A DNA stretch of 64,000 nucleotides from Aequorivita echinoideorum (GTDB lineage: Bacteria > Bacteroidota > Bacteroidia > Flavobacteriales > Flavobacteriaceae): contig NZ_JAHCTB010000004.1 in NCBI RefSeq assembly GCF_018476645.1, positions 62,001-126,000 of the forward strand, written 5' to 3'. This document shows positions 35,020 through 43,445 of the stretch, in pieces; position 1 is the first letter of the stretch, and each line of letters begins with the position of its first letter. Under the pieces are notes generated by a model. The model had not been told where the DNA came from, did no database searches, and was given only the letters and a program-made list of their open reading frames with translations. The translations under genes and the position numbers were made by a program.

Positions 35020-35915
35020 TTATTCCTGTATACAATAGGGAAAATTTCATACTCGAAACCTTAAAAAGTGTTTCTGATCAAACTTATAAAAATTGGTTTT
35101 GTATTGTAGTTGATGATGGTTCAACAGATAAAACTTCAACTGTGGTTGAACAGTTTATTTGTGATGATAAGAGATTTACTTTTATTAAGAGACCGAAAGA
35201 CCGTAAAAAAGGGGCAAGTACTTGCCGGAATATAGGTCTTGAAAATACCTCCTCAAAATATGTTCAATTTTTGGATGCTGACGATGTCATTTCAAAAAAC
35301 AAAATTGAAGAACAATTTAAGCTAATGGATAAAAATTCAAGATCAATTGCTACTTGCCTTTGGGGCAGATTTGAATCTGAAAAATTTGATTTGTACGAAA
35401 ATTTAGATTCTTACCAAAGTTTTGAAAATCCGATTGATTTCTTGAATAGTCTCATAACTTCTAAAGGGTATTTTCCGCCGCATTCGTATTTAATTCCAAG
35501 AAAAATTATTCAATCTGCTGGATATTGGAATGAAAGCATTTCTTTAAACGATGATGGCGAATTTATGATGCGTATTTTGGCCAATACTGAGAAAATCGTT
35601 TTTGCTAAGGACGCTATTGCTTGGTATAGAAAACCAACTGAGAATAATCTAAGCAATTTTAACGATATTATTAAAGTTGAAAAGGCAATTTATAGCTGGA
35701 AATTGATAGAAAATAACTTAAAAATTCGATTTGGTGATAAGGCAAACAGATTTGTTGAATGGAGCAAGGGTAGGTTTTTTATAAATTTAAAGAATTCATT
35801 CCCAGATCTGATAAATGATCACACCAATTTTTTTGAAATACAAATTAGGGAAGATAGAAGAAGCAAACAATTATCTTTCCGTTTATGGATTAAGATAAAA
35901 AATTTGACAAATTAA
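34998..35915 (+). CDS. Glycosyltransferase family 2 (diverged fourth copy)
   Basis: A 305-residue GT-A enzyme. [43 protein letters not shown] and [28 protein letters not shown] resemble copies 1-3 at protein level, but the DNA has diverged, so it was not part of the recent exchange. The C-terminal region ([15 protein letters not shown] ... [53 protein letters not shown]) belongs to the same subgroup as copies 2 and 3. The 22-base overlap with copy 3 suggests coupled translation. Confidence 0.88.
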   Translation: [305 protein letters not shown]

Positions 35916-36923
35916 ATGGATGATTTTATTTCCATAATACTTCCGGTGTACAACGGCGAAAAATATCTGGAAGAAGCTATTGAAAGTTGTTTAAGCCAAA
36001 CACATAAAAATCTTGAGTTGATAATAGTTAATGATTGCTCGACAGATGCATCAGGTCAAATTGCTGAATTTTATAAAGACAAAGATGCAAGAATAACCGT
36101 AATTCATAATAAAATCAATCAAAATCTCCCGGCAAGTTTGAATATAGGACATAGTGCTGCAATTGGTAAATATATTACTTGGACATCTGATGATAATATT
36201 CTTAAATCCAATTTTTTAGAAGAAATGAAAAAACCCTTTTCTGATGAAAGAGTTGATATCGTTTTTAGTGATTATGATGTTCTATATGAGAATGGTAGTA
36301 AAAAAAGGGAACATTTAGCAGGACCTGTCTCCGGTTTGATTTTTGGAAATAGTATTGGAGCCTCATTTCTCTATAAAAAAAAAGTTTTTAAAAAAATAGG
36401 CGGATATGATGAACAATTACATACCGTCGAGGATTACGATTTCTGGTTGAGAGCTTCTTTAATTTCCAATTTTTATCATCTTAATGAAAATCTCTACAAA
36501 TATAGACTGCACATTAGCAGCCTGACAAATACTGTAGATGTGGATAAGATAGAAAAAAGGATGTTTGATGAAAAAACAATCTACGCTTTAAAAAAAATTG
36601 GTGATAGTTTAAATTGGAACCCGATTACGTTTTTTTATTTTACAAAAGCACATAATTTAGATAAATTCAATTATTTTAAGAAATATAATACTATAATTAT
36701 AAATGATTTAAAGGTCTATCAATGTAAAATTAATGTTAATGAAAAAACATCTGTAGAGAATATGCTGAATAAACAACTTCGAATTTTATTGAAAAATTCG
36801 GACGTCAAGATTACGATAGCAGATTTATTTTGGATATTAAGAAATCAGCCAGGAATTTTATTATCAACAGAATATAGCAAAATTGAGAGCTTGAAATTAC
36901 TTAAAAGATTTTTTAAGAACTAA
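35916..36923 (+). CDS. Glycosyltransferase family 2
   Basis: A 335-residue GT-A enzyme starting directly after the previous stop. FISIILPVYNGEKYLEEAIESCLSQTHKNLELIIVNDCSTDAS is the nucleotide-binding start, and KYITWTSDDNILKSNF the metal site (SDD). FKKIGGYDEQLHTVEDYDFWLRASLISNFYHLNENLYKYRLHISSLT is the conserved catalytic block with ED-Y-FWLR. The remaining ~100 residues are helical and AT-rich, of unknown role. Confidence 0.9.
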   Translation: MDDFISIILPVYNGEKYLEEAIESCLSQTHKNLELIIVNDCSTDASGQIAEFYKDKDARITVIHNKINQNLPASLNIGHSAAIGKYITWTSDDNILKSNFLEEMKKPFSDERVDIVFSDYDVLYENGSKKREHLAGPVSGLIFGNSIGASFLYKKKVFKKIGGYDEQLHTVEDYDFWLRASLISNFYHLNENLYKYRLHISSLTNTVDVDKIEKRMFDEKTIYALKKIGDSLNWNPITFFYFTKAHNLDKFNYFKKYNTIIINDLKVYQCKINVNEKTSVENMLNKQLRILLKNSDVKITIADLFWILRNQPGILLSTEYSKIESLKLLKRFFKN

Positions 36924-36925
36924 TT

Positions 36926-37885
36926 GTGTCAAATACTTTAATAACCATCCTCCTCGCCACCTATAACCGCGCCCATTTAATCGAGGAGACCTTACGTTCT
37001 ATTCAAAACCAAACCCACGTAAATTTTGAGTGTTTCATTACCGATGATAATTCCTCTGATGATACAGCAGTTACCGTAAAGAGATTTTGCCAGGGCGATC
37101 CGCGTTTCCATTATTTTTTAAAACCTGAAAAATACCCGAAAGGACTTTCTGCCAATAGAAACTTTGGTCTTGACTTAGCTGAGAAACATGGCGCTCAATA
37201 CATTCAATTTTTTGATGATGATGATATTATGCATCCACGGAAATTGGAATTACAGCTTAAGCCATTTTTGGTAGATAAGAAATTGGATTTGACAATTTGT
37301 TGCTATCGAAAATTTGATAAAACTGCAATGATAGAATTTGATTTGGATTTAGCGGATGATAAAAGCTGCCATATCAAAACTGGCAATTTGCTAAAGTCAT
37401 TTTATTTAAACAAAATAAATCTTAATTCTTTAGGTCCGTTATGGAAAGCTGAAGTGCTCAAAAGATATCGTTTTGATGAGCGTTTGCGCTACACGGAAGA
37501 GCGAGACTTTTATCTAAGAATATTTTTGTTGCAAAAGATTCGATATGTTCCTGTTCCCTATATTCTGTTTTGGTACAGAAAGCACGAGAAGGCTATCACA
37601 TCCAACTTATATGAAGATAATGGCGTATATAAAAAGGAAGCAAAGCGAATCTCCGAAACAAATTTTCTAAATCTAGTTCTCAAACAAGAAAAAGCTCCGT
37701 ATTTTTTGCTGAAATCATTTTTAAAAAAAGCAATTATTACAAACAATTCCAAGAATTTGAAGGGTGTAAATAATTACGTGTTGCAAAAAATTTTTGATTG
37801 GAAATTGCGATACTTCACAATTTTAGTATTAAATCCATATTTTCGAATTATAAGAGTCTTTCATAATTTCAATTTCTATGTATAA
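36926..37885 (+). CDS. Glycosyltransferase family 2
   Basis: A 319-residue GT-A enzyme with GTG start. LITILLATYNRAHLIEETLRSIQNQTHVNFECFITDDNSSDDT and QYIQFFDDDDIMHPRKLELQLKPFL (FDDDD metal motif) identify it. The C-terminal catalytic region has LKRYRFDERLRYTEERDFYLRIFLLQKIRYVPVPYILFWYRKHEKAITSN. It overlaps the next gene by 8 bases. Confidence 0.9.
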   Translation: MSNTLITILLATYNRAHLIEETLRSIQNQTHVNFECFITDDNSSDDTAVTVKRFCQGDPRFHYFLKPEKYPKGLSANRNFGLDLAEKHGAQYIQFFDDDDIMHPRKLELQLKPFLVDKKLDLTICCYRKFDKTAMIEFDLDLADDKSCHIKTGNLLKSFYLNKINLNSLGPLWKAEVLKRYRFDERLRYTEERDFYLRIFLLQKIRYVPVPYILFWYRKHEKAITSNLYEDNGVYKKEAKRISETNFLNLVLKQEKAPYFLLKSFLKKAIITNNSKNLKGVNNYVLQKIFDWKLRYFTILVLNPYFRIIRVFHNFNFYV

Positions 37886-38738
37886 AATTCTTCATTTCTC
37901 TTCCGTGAGAAAACCTCCTGGGATTTTGCAATTACATTTACAAAGTCTGAATGATTTAAATACTTCTGGTTACGAAGTTATATATTCATTTATAGATGAT
38001 AATGATGATCAACTAAGTAGTGATTTGTTGAAAAAATTTTGTAATGAAAAAAATGGAAGAGTATTACTTGATTTTGACATATCCACGCTTCCAAATTATT
38101 CGGGAGATGAGAGGTGGCAGGAGGATTTATACAAGAGAATTACATTAATAAAAAATAAAGCAATTAATTATTTTCTAGAGAATAACTATGATTACTTATT
38201 TTTGACTGATTCAGACCTGATAATACATCCACAAACCCTAAATAACCTAGTTAATGCAGGAAAAGATTTCTGCGCATCAATCTTCTGGACACATTTCGAT
38301 AAGTCTCCTACTTATACTCCGAATTGTTGGAATTCGGTACCTAAAGGATTTACATTAAATAATTTATTGACTTGGATAAATCCCGGAACTTTTGAAGTTG
38401 ATTTTACTGGTGCCTGTACATTGCTTAGTAGAAAAATTCTTTCTAAAGACGTTTCTTTCGAAAAGATTAAAAATGTTTCATATCTGGGTGAGGATAAACA
38501 TTTTTGTATTAGAGCCTCAGTATTGGGTTTTCAACCATACATAAACACTCAAAACCCTTCATTCCATCTATACAATAAGGATTACATAAAAGAGGGGTTA
38601 GAATATATTGAAAGCGGTTATAAATCATATACAGATGAGTGGTTGAATGAAAAGTGGAAAAAATCTTTAATTAATTGGTTAGAGGGAAATAGAAAAAAAA
38701 GTTTAATAAAAAAAATCATTTGTTGGTTAAAAAAATAG
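37878..38738 (+). CDS. GT-A-like glycosyltransferase
   Basis: A 286-residue protein: MYKILHFSSVRKPPGILQLHLQSLNDLNTSGYEVIYSFID is a GT-A-type start without the classic PTYN motif, and YDYLFLTDSDLIIHPQTLNNLV supplies a DxD metal motif (D111-D113). FCASIFWTHFDKSPTYTPNCWNSVP and GACTLLSRKILSKDVSFEKI ... GEDKHFCIRASVLGFQPYI look like the acceptor/catalytic region (GEDKHFC). It resembles Anp1/GT2-related transferases that act on long glycans. Family assignment is tentative. Confidence 0.7.
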   Translation: MYKILHFSSVRKPPGILQLHLQSLNDLNTSGYEVIYSFIDDNDDQLSSDLLKKFCNEKNGRVLLDFDISTLPNYSGDERWQEDLYKRITLIKNKAINYFLENNYDYLFLTDSDLIIHPQTLNNLVNAGKDFCASIFWTHFDKSPTYTPNCWNSVPKGFTLNNLLTWINPGTFEVDFTGACTLLSRKILSKDVSFEKIKNVSYLGEDKHFCIRASVLGFQPYINTQNPSFHLYNKDYIKEGLEYIESGYKSYTDEWLNEKWKKSLINWLEGNRKKSLIKKIICWLKK

Positions 38739-38742
38739 CAAA

Positions 38743-39723
38743 TTGCGAACAGGCGTAAATCCAGAAAAATTTAAGAATGAAAAGAACACACAGTATTATC
38801 ACCGTGTGATTATACCTGTTTATATACCAAACACGATTGATTCTTATTATAAAAAAATGCCCGCAGTTTTTGAGACAATGCTTACACAGTTAATCGACAC
38901 TATAGATTTAACCAAAACTGCTATTACCGTCATTGATAATAATTCCTGTGGTGAAGTAAAAAAAATCATTGAAGACAAATCCCCTCATATCGATAAACTT
39001 ATTCAATATTCAGAAAATAAAGGGAAGGTCTATGCTGTATTGACAGAAGCGCGTGGTTGTTATGAGCCGTTCATAACTATTGCAGACGCTGATGTTCTTT
39101 TTGTAAAAGGTTGGGAAAAAGAGATTTTTACTATTTTCAGAAATTTTAAAAAGGCTGGCATTGTAGCGCCTTTACCATCGCAAGGTTTAGCTCTAAATAA
39201 CAATAAAAGTCTATTTTTTGACACGTTTTTCAATAGACAATTGAAGTACGGAAAAGTAGTGAGCGATAATGATTGTGACATCTATTTACACGGAATGGGA
39301 AATAAAGCTTTGCTGGATAGGCATAATAGGCTATATAATTGGCGGGAAATACAATATTATCTTCATCAAAAAGGGACGTTTGCCATTGTGGGAGCTGGAC
39401 ATTTTGTTGCTACATACCGAACTGAGCTATTCAAGGGAGAAATAAGTTTTCCAGAAATAAAGTTCAAAAATGGTTATGAGGATAAATTCATAGACTCATT
39501 AGCCGATAAAAGAGGGTATTACAGATTATCCACTGTGGACCTAAAAGCATATCATATAGGAACACAATTGGATACTAACGTAATTGAATTATTGGAGATT
39601 GACGGACCAAAAGCGCAAAGTGAGGATTTCGCTGCGGTAGATTGGAAGATTAATAAAAACCTTGTCCCTTACAATTTAAAAAGTTTTTGCTTTAAAATCT
39701 TAAAACGAATAAAAAAATTCTAG
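38743..39723 (+). CDS. GT2-like glycosyltransferase
   Basis: A 326-residue protein with TTG start. HRVIIPVYIPNTIDSYYKKMPAVFETMLTQLIDTIDLTKTAITVIDNNSCGEVKKII is a GT-A nucleotide-binding domain. EPFITIADADVLFVKGWEKEIFTIFRNFKKAGIVAPLPSQ contains the DAD metal motif (115-117), and AGHFVATYRTELFKGEISFPEIKFKNGYEDKFIDSLADKRGYYRLSTVDLKAYHIGTQ the acceptor-side region. No closer subfamily is recognised. Confidence 0.75.
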   Translation: MRTGVNPEKFKNEKNTQYYHRVIIPVYIPNTIDSYYKKMPAVFETMLTQLIDTIDLTKTAITVIDNNSCGEVKKIIEDKSPHIDKLIQYSENKGKVYAVLTEARGCYEPFITIADADVLFVKGWEKEIFTIFRNFKKAGIVAPLPSQGLALNNNKSLFFDTFFNRQLKYGKVVSDNDCDIYLHGMGNKALLDRHNRLYNWREIQYYLHQKGTFAIVGAGHFVATYRTELFKGEISFPEIKFKNGYEDKFIDSLADKRGYYRLSTVDLKAYHIGTQLDTNVIELLEIDGPKAQSEDFAAVDWKINKNLVPYNLKSFCFKILKRIKKF

Positions 39724-39724
39724 T

Positions 39725-40972
39725 GTGCTAAAAATTCTCATCCTCGCCGAAACTATAGACCCAGCTAATAGCAGCGCAGGCAAGGCCAATCATTCATTTA
39801 TTGTTTTCCTTTCCAAAAATTTCGATGTAAAAGCATACCACTTTTCCCAAAAGGAAATTTCAATTCCTAATGTTGAGACTATTCTAATTAAAGAAAAGAA
39901 AACAGATATTTATTATTTTTTCAGTAGGGCGCAGCGCGTGTTCCAAAGGATTTCCGGAATAAACATTTCAAAATCTTTAGAAAATCGCTTTGGGTTTTCG
40001 TTCACCTTTAAAAATGACGCCAACAGTATGGCAGATGCATTAAAAAATGAAAACCCAGCAGCGTATAATCTTATAATAACCTTGAGCAAAGGGGCCAGTT
40101 ACCGTACCCACGCAACCCTTCTAAAGTTACCACAATGGCATCATAAGTGGCTTGCATACATCCACGATCCCTATCCTTTCCATTGGTACCCGCCACCTTA
40201 TGAATGGACTGAGGCAGGCCACAAACAGAAAGAAAAGTTCTTTCTAATGGTCGCCCAAAAGGCCAAATGGTTGGGTTATCCCTCCCAATTATTGGCGGAG
40301 TGGATGGCGCAATTCAACCCTCTTTTTCTCGATAAAGCAGTAATATTGCCACACCAAATGCCAACCCATGAGCAGATTGAAAATCAAACTTTGCCTGATT
40401 TCTTTGAGAGAAAAAAGTTTACGGTACTTCACGCTGGCAATTTACTGAAGCAACGCAATCCATTTCCTTTGATTAAGGCGTGGAAAATGTTTAGAGAGGA
40501 AATACCGGAGGCAAGGGATAATAGTCAACTACTGTTGATTGGCCCATCTACCTATCACCAGCCTAAACTTTCAAAGGTTTGTGGAGCTGACCCATCAATA
40601 TACCTGAGTGATGGCAATATGCCGCACCATGTGGTTTTGGCGATGGAGCAAGCGGCATCTGCAAATATTATTTTGGAAGCAGCATCTGAAACCAGTCCAT
40701 TTTTACCAGCCAAGTTCCCTAGTTTGGTTAAAGCCAATAGGCCCATAATCCATTTAGGTCCTAAAAATAGTGAATCGAGAAGGCTTCTAGGACAAGCGTA
40801 TGAGATGGCCGCAACGGCCGACGATGTGGACGCAATAAAGAAAATGCTGTCAAAATGTTATCTCAATTGGAAATTGGAAATAACCCAACTAGACAGAAAG
40901 GATCTCGAAAATTACTTTTCAAGCCACTTCTTAAAAAAACAGATGGATTATATTTGTGAAAAGACTGAATAG
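39725..40972 (+). CDS. GT-B glycosyltransferase (family 4-like)
   Basis: A 415-residue GT-B enzyme with GTG start right after the previous stop. The start (KILILAETIDPANSSAGKANHSFIVFLSKNF) and PQWHHKWLAYIHDPYPFHWYPPPYEWTEAGHKQKEKFF belong to the N-terminal domain. The donor domain has FTVLHAGNLLKQRNPFPLIKAWKMF and MPHHVVLAMEQAASANIILEAASETSPFLPAKFPSLVKANRPIIHLG. The usual E-x7-E region is altered, so GT4 membership is likely but not certain. Confidence 0.8.
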   Translation: MLKILILAETIDPANSSAGKANHSFIVFLSKNFDVKAYHFSQKEISIPNVETILIKEKKTDIYYFFSRAQRVFQRISGINISKSLENRFGFSFTFKNDANSMADALKNENPAAYNLIITLSKGASYRTHATLLKLPQWHHKWLAYIHDPYPFHWYPPPYEWTEAGHKQKEKFFLMVAQKAKWLGYPSQLLAEWMAQFNPLFLDKAVILPHQMPTHEQIENQTLPDFFERKKFTVLHAGNLLKQRNPFPLIKAWKMFREEIPEARDNSQLLLIGPSTYHQPKLSKVCGADPSIYLSDGNMPHHVVLAMEQAASANIILEAASETSPFLPAKFPSLVKANRPIIHLGPKNSESRRLLGQAYEMAATADDVDAIKKMLSKCYLNWKLEITQLDRKDLENYFSSHFLKKQMDYICEKTE

Positions 40973-41856
40973 TGGATACATCCATTTGTATAGTTTCAAA
41001 AAACAGAAAGGACGATTTAGATAAAACTTTATCTATTTTAAAAGATATAACAGATATTTCAGAAATACTTGTGTTTTTGGATGGTTGTACGGATAATTCA
41101 TCATCCTTAAAAATAAAATATCCTCAGGTCAAATGGTATGGTTCTGAAAAAAGTATTGGTGCATCCCCGGCAAGAAAACATATTTATGCGGAAGCCACAG
41201 GTGAATTACTTTTCGGGTTTGATGATGATGCACATCCTCTCAATAATAATTTTGTAGAACTGGCCAAAAGAATATTTTCGGAACGATCTTCTGTTGCAGT
41301 ACTAGCTTTTGAGGAGATAAAAGGAATTTTTGAAAATGACGCGCTTGCACTGGAAAAACATAGTGCCAATGAGGAATTTTTGTGCAATTCATTTGTGGGC
41401 TGTGGGTTTGTCATAAGAAAAGATGCGTACCACAAAACCGGGGGATTTCCCGACTGGATGGATATCTACGGCGAGGAAGGTGCTGTCTCTATAGAATTAT
41501 TGGATTCTGGTTACGATATTTTATATACTTCCCAAATTAGTGTAAATCATAGAGTGGATAGAAGTATAAGAAAATCCAATAGAATGAATGTATTTCGTTT
41601 TGAAAGACAATTATGTAATATGGGGATGTATTTTATTATATATTATCCCATCACACTCCTTCCTAAAAAATTACTTAAGTTATTCTTCCACAATTTTTTC
41701 AAATATGGTATCATTGATAGTTACTTTTTTTGGGCTTATCTAAAAGGGACATTTACGTTGTTGTCAAAATTGCCCTTGGCAATAAAGCATAGGAAAAAAG
41801 TTTCTAGCAAAACGATAGCGAAAATCAATAAATTGCCACACCCCAAATATGGTTAA
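40972..41856 (+). CDS. Glycosyltransferase family 2
   Basis: A 294-residue GT-A enzyme with GTG start that shares its G with the previous TAG. SICIVSKNRKDDLDKTLSILKDITDISEILVFLDGCTDNSS and ATGELLFGFDDDAHPLNNNF (FDDDA metal motif) identify it; CGFVIRKDAYHKTGGFPDWMDIYGEEGAVSIELLDSGYDILYTSQISVNHRVDRSIRKSN is the catalytic part (YGEE). It overlaps neuA by 8 bases, so the two are probably translated together. Confidence 0.88.
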   Translation: MDTSICIVSKNRKDDLDKTLSILKDITDISEILVFLDGCTDNSSSLKIKYPQVKWYGSEKSIGASPARKHIYAEATGELLFGFDDDAHPLNNNFVELAKRIFSERSSVAVLAFEEIKGIFENDALALEKHSANEEFLCNSFVGCGFVIRKDAYHKTGGFPDWMDIYGEEGAVSIELLDSGYDILYTSQISVNHRVDRSIRKSNRMNVFRFERQLCNMGMYFIIYYPITLLPKKLLKLFFHNFFKYGIIDSYFFWAYLKGTFTLLSKLPLAIKHRKKVSSKTIAKINKLPHPKYG

Positions 41857-42535
41857 CAAGAATAAGAAATCCATCGCCATAATCCCTGCCCGTGGAGGCT
41901 CCAAACGCTTACCGAAAAAAAATATTCGCGAGCTGGGCGGTAAGCCATTGATTGCTTACAGTATTGAATATGCTTTGGAAAACCAAGACATCATAGATCA
42001 AGTATATGTATCAACGGATGATCCCGACATAAAAAATATAGCGCTTCAATATGGGGCAACGGTTGTGGATCGTCCCCAGGCATTGAGCGGTGATCTTGAA
42101 CCCACAGTTACCGCGCTGAAGCACGTATTGCAATCCATCGATGGGAAAGTGGAAAATGTAATTCTTCTGCAACCTACAAACCCACTTCGCCCACAAAATT
42201 TACTGAAGGATTGTTTTTCAGATTTTGAAAATGGAAACTATGAAAGCGCAATGGCCGTAAGCAGAAACCATCAAAAATTTGGTAAGATTGTCAATGGAAA
42301 TTTTGAACCGTTCAATTACAGTTTTGGGCAGCGAAGCCAGGATCTGGAGCCGCTTTATTTCGAAAACGGACTTTTATATATTGCTAAAGCTGAATTGATA
42401 TTAAATGAAAAATTAGTGGGGGATAAAAATTTACCCTTTATAATAAATCATCCGTTTGCGCACATAGATATTGATACGGAAGAAGATTTAATGCAAGCGG
42501 AGTTTTTTCATTCCAGATATTTTAAAAAATATTAG
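41849..42535 (+). CDS. neuA: CMP-N-acetylneuraminic acid synthetase
   Basis: A 228-residue cytidylyltransferase that activates a nonulosonic acid with CTP. IAIIPARGGSKRLPKKNIRELGGKPLIAYSIEYAL is the CTP-binding signature, followed by VYVSTDDPDIKNIALQYGATVVDRP, VILLQPTNPLRPQNLL and HPFAHIDIDTEEDLMQAE (metal-binding DIDTEEDL). NeuC downstream favours N-acetylneuraminate rather than legionaminate or pseudaminate. Unusually, it is separated from neuB by a 2.7-kb repeat island. Confidence 0.93.
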   Translation: MVNKNKKSIAIIPARGGSKRLPKKNIRELGGKPLIAYSIEYALENQDIIDQVYVSTDDPDIKNIALQYGATVVDRPQALSGDLEPTVTALKHVLQSIDGKVENVILLQPTNPLRPQNLLKDCFSDFENGNYESAMAVSRNHQKFGKIVNGNFEPFNYSFGQRSQDLEPLYFENGLLYIAKAELILNEKLVGDKNLPFIINHPFAHIDIDTEEDLMQAEFFHSRYFKKY

Positions 42536-42925
42536 GCCGCGTGGTTTTTTAAAGAAAGCTCAATGTCAGGCCGCGTATTTTTAAAAAAGCGAAGCGGTTT
42601 TTTAAAAATTGTATCGAGACCCTTAGTTGGTAGCTACGCTGATCAAAAGCCAAACTCCCGATCCGTTCTCGATACTTTTTTTTTCGCATTCGCTTAAAAA
42701 AATCACTCGAACTGACAGTGGTTGTTTTAACAAAAATGTCTGATTTTGTGATTTTTAACAAGAAAACGCAATGGCTGATCGACTGTCCCGAACTTGTTAC
42801 GGGATGTATCGAGACCGGGTTCTTGGTTTTTATCTTGATACCGTTGGGGCAGGCTTCTCGATATGCCCCCGAACCGCTATCTCCATTTCGGTGGCTACTC
42901 GAACTGACAGTTTTTTAAATCGCAA

Positions 42926-42959
42926 TGTCAGGTCGAGTAATTTTTAAAAAAGAAGTTTA
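42926..42959. repeat. Truncated type A unit
   Basis: This piece starts like an A unit (TGTCAGGTCGAGTAATTTTT) but ends after about 34 bases, where a complete A unit begins at 42961. It may mark a deletion or a unit inserted into another unit. Confidence 0.7.
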
Positions 42960-43154
42960 ATGTCAGGTCGAGTGATTTTTAAAAAAGCGAAGCGGCTTTT
43001 TAAAAATTGTATCGAGACCCTTAGTTGGTAGCTACGCTGATCAAAAGACAAACTCCCGATCCGTTCTCGATACTATTTTTTTTTCGCATTCGCTTAAAAA
43101 ATCACTCGAATTGACAGTTGTTGTTTGAAACGTAACGTCAGTTCGAGCCCCTTA

Positions 43155-43445
43155 TTATTTAAATTTTTTCTTAGCCAGATTGGGCAACTTTTCAAACTCC
43201 CCGTTTATCAATGCTTTCTTTTTCGCCTGTGACCATTTTTTAATTTGTTTTTCAGTAGTAATCGCAATGCTTACTTCAGAAAATGTGCAGTAATACGCAA
43301 GCTCCACCGGCAACCTTGTGGAGGTGTAACTGTTTAGATATTTTTTATGCTGATGGTCCTCCAACCGCTGGGTTAAATTTGAGGTAACGCCGATGTAATA
43401 GGTTTTATCTGAACATAATAGTATGTAAACGTAATAGGTTTTCAT
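43155..43445 (-). CDS. GIY-YIG endonuclease domain protein, repeat-associated
   Basis: A 96-residue single-domain GIY-YIG protein (UPF0213/YhbQ-like size). YYVYILLCSDKTYYIGVTSNLTQRLEDH carries Y5, the YIG-equivalent Y17-I18-G19, catalytic R27 and H31; E65 in ITTEKQIKKW is the metal-binding Glu. All key residues are present, so it should be an active nuclease. It is the only gene in the palindrome island. Its stop is eight bases from a repeat terminus (GTCAGTTCGAG, 43137-43147), and A units flank both sides. I infer involvement in repeat maintenance or spread; a general DNA-repair role is the alternative. Confidence 0.88.
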   Translation of the reverse strand: MKTYYVYILLCSDKTYYIGVTSNLTQRLEDHQHKKYLNSYTSTRLPVELAYYCTFSEVSIAITTEKQIKKWSQAKKKALINGEFEKLPNLAKKKFK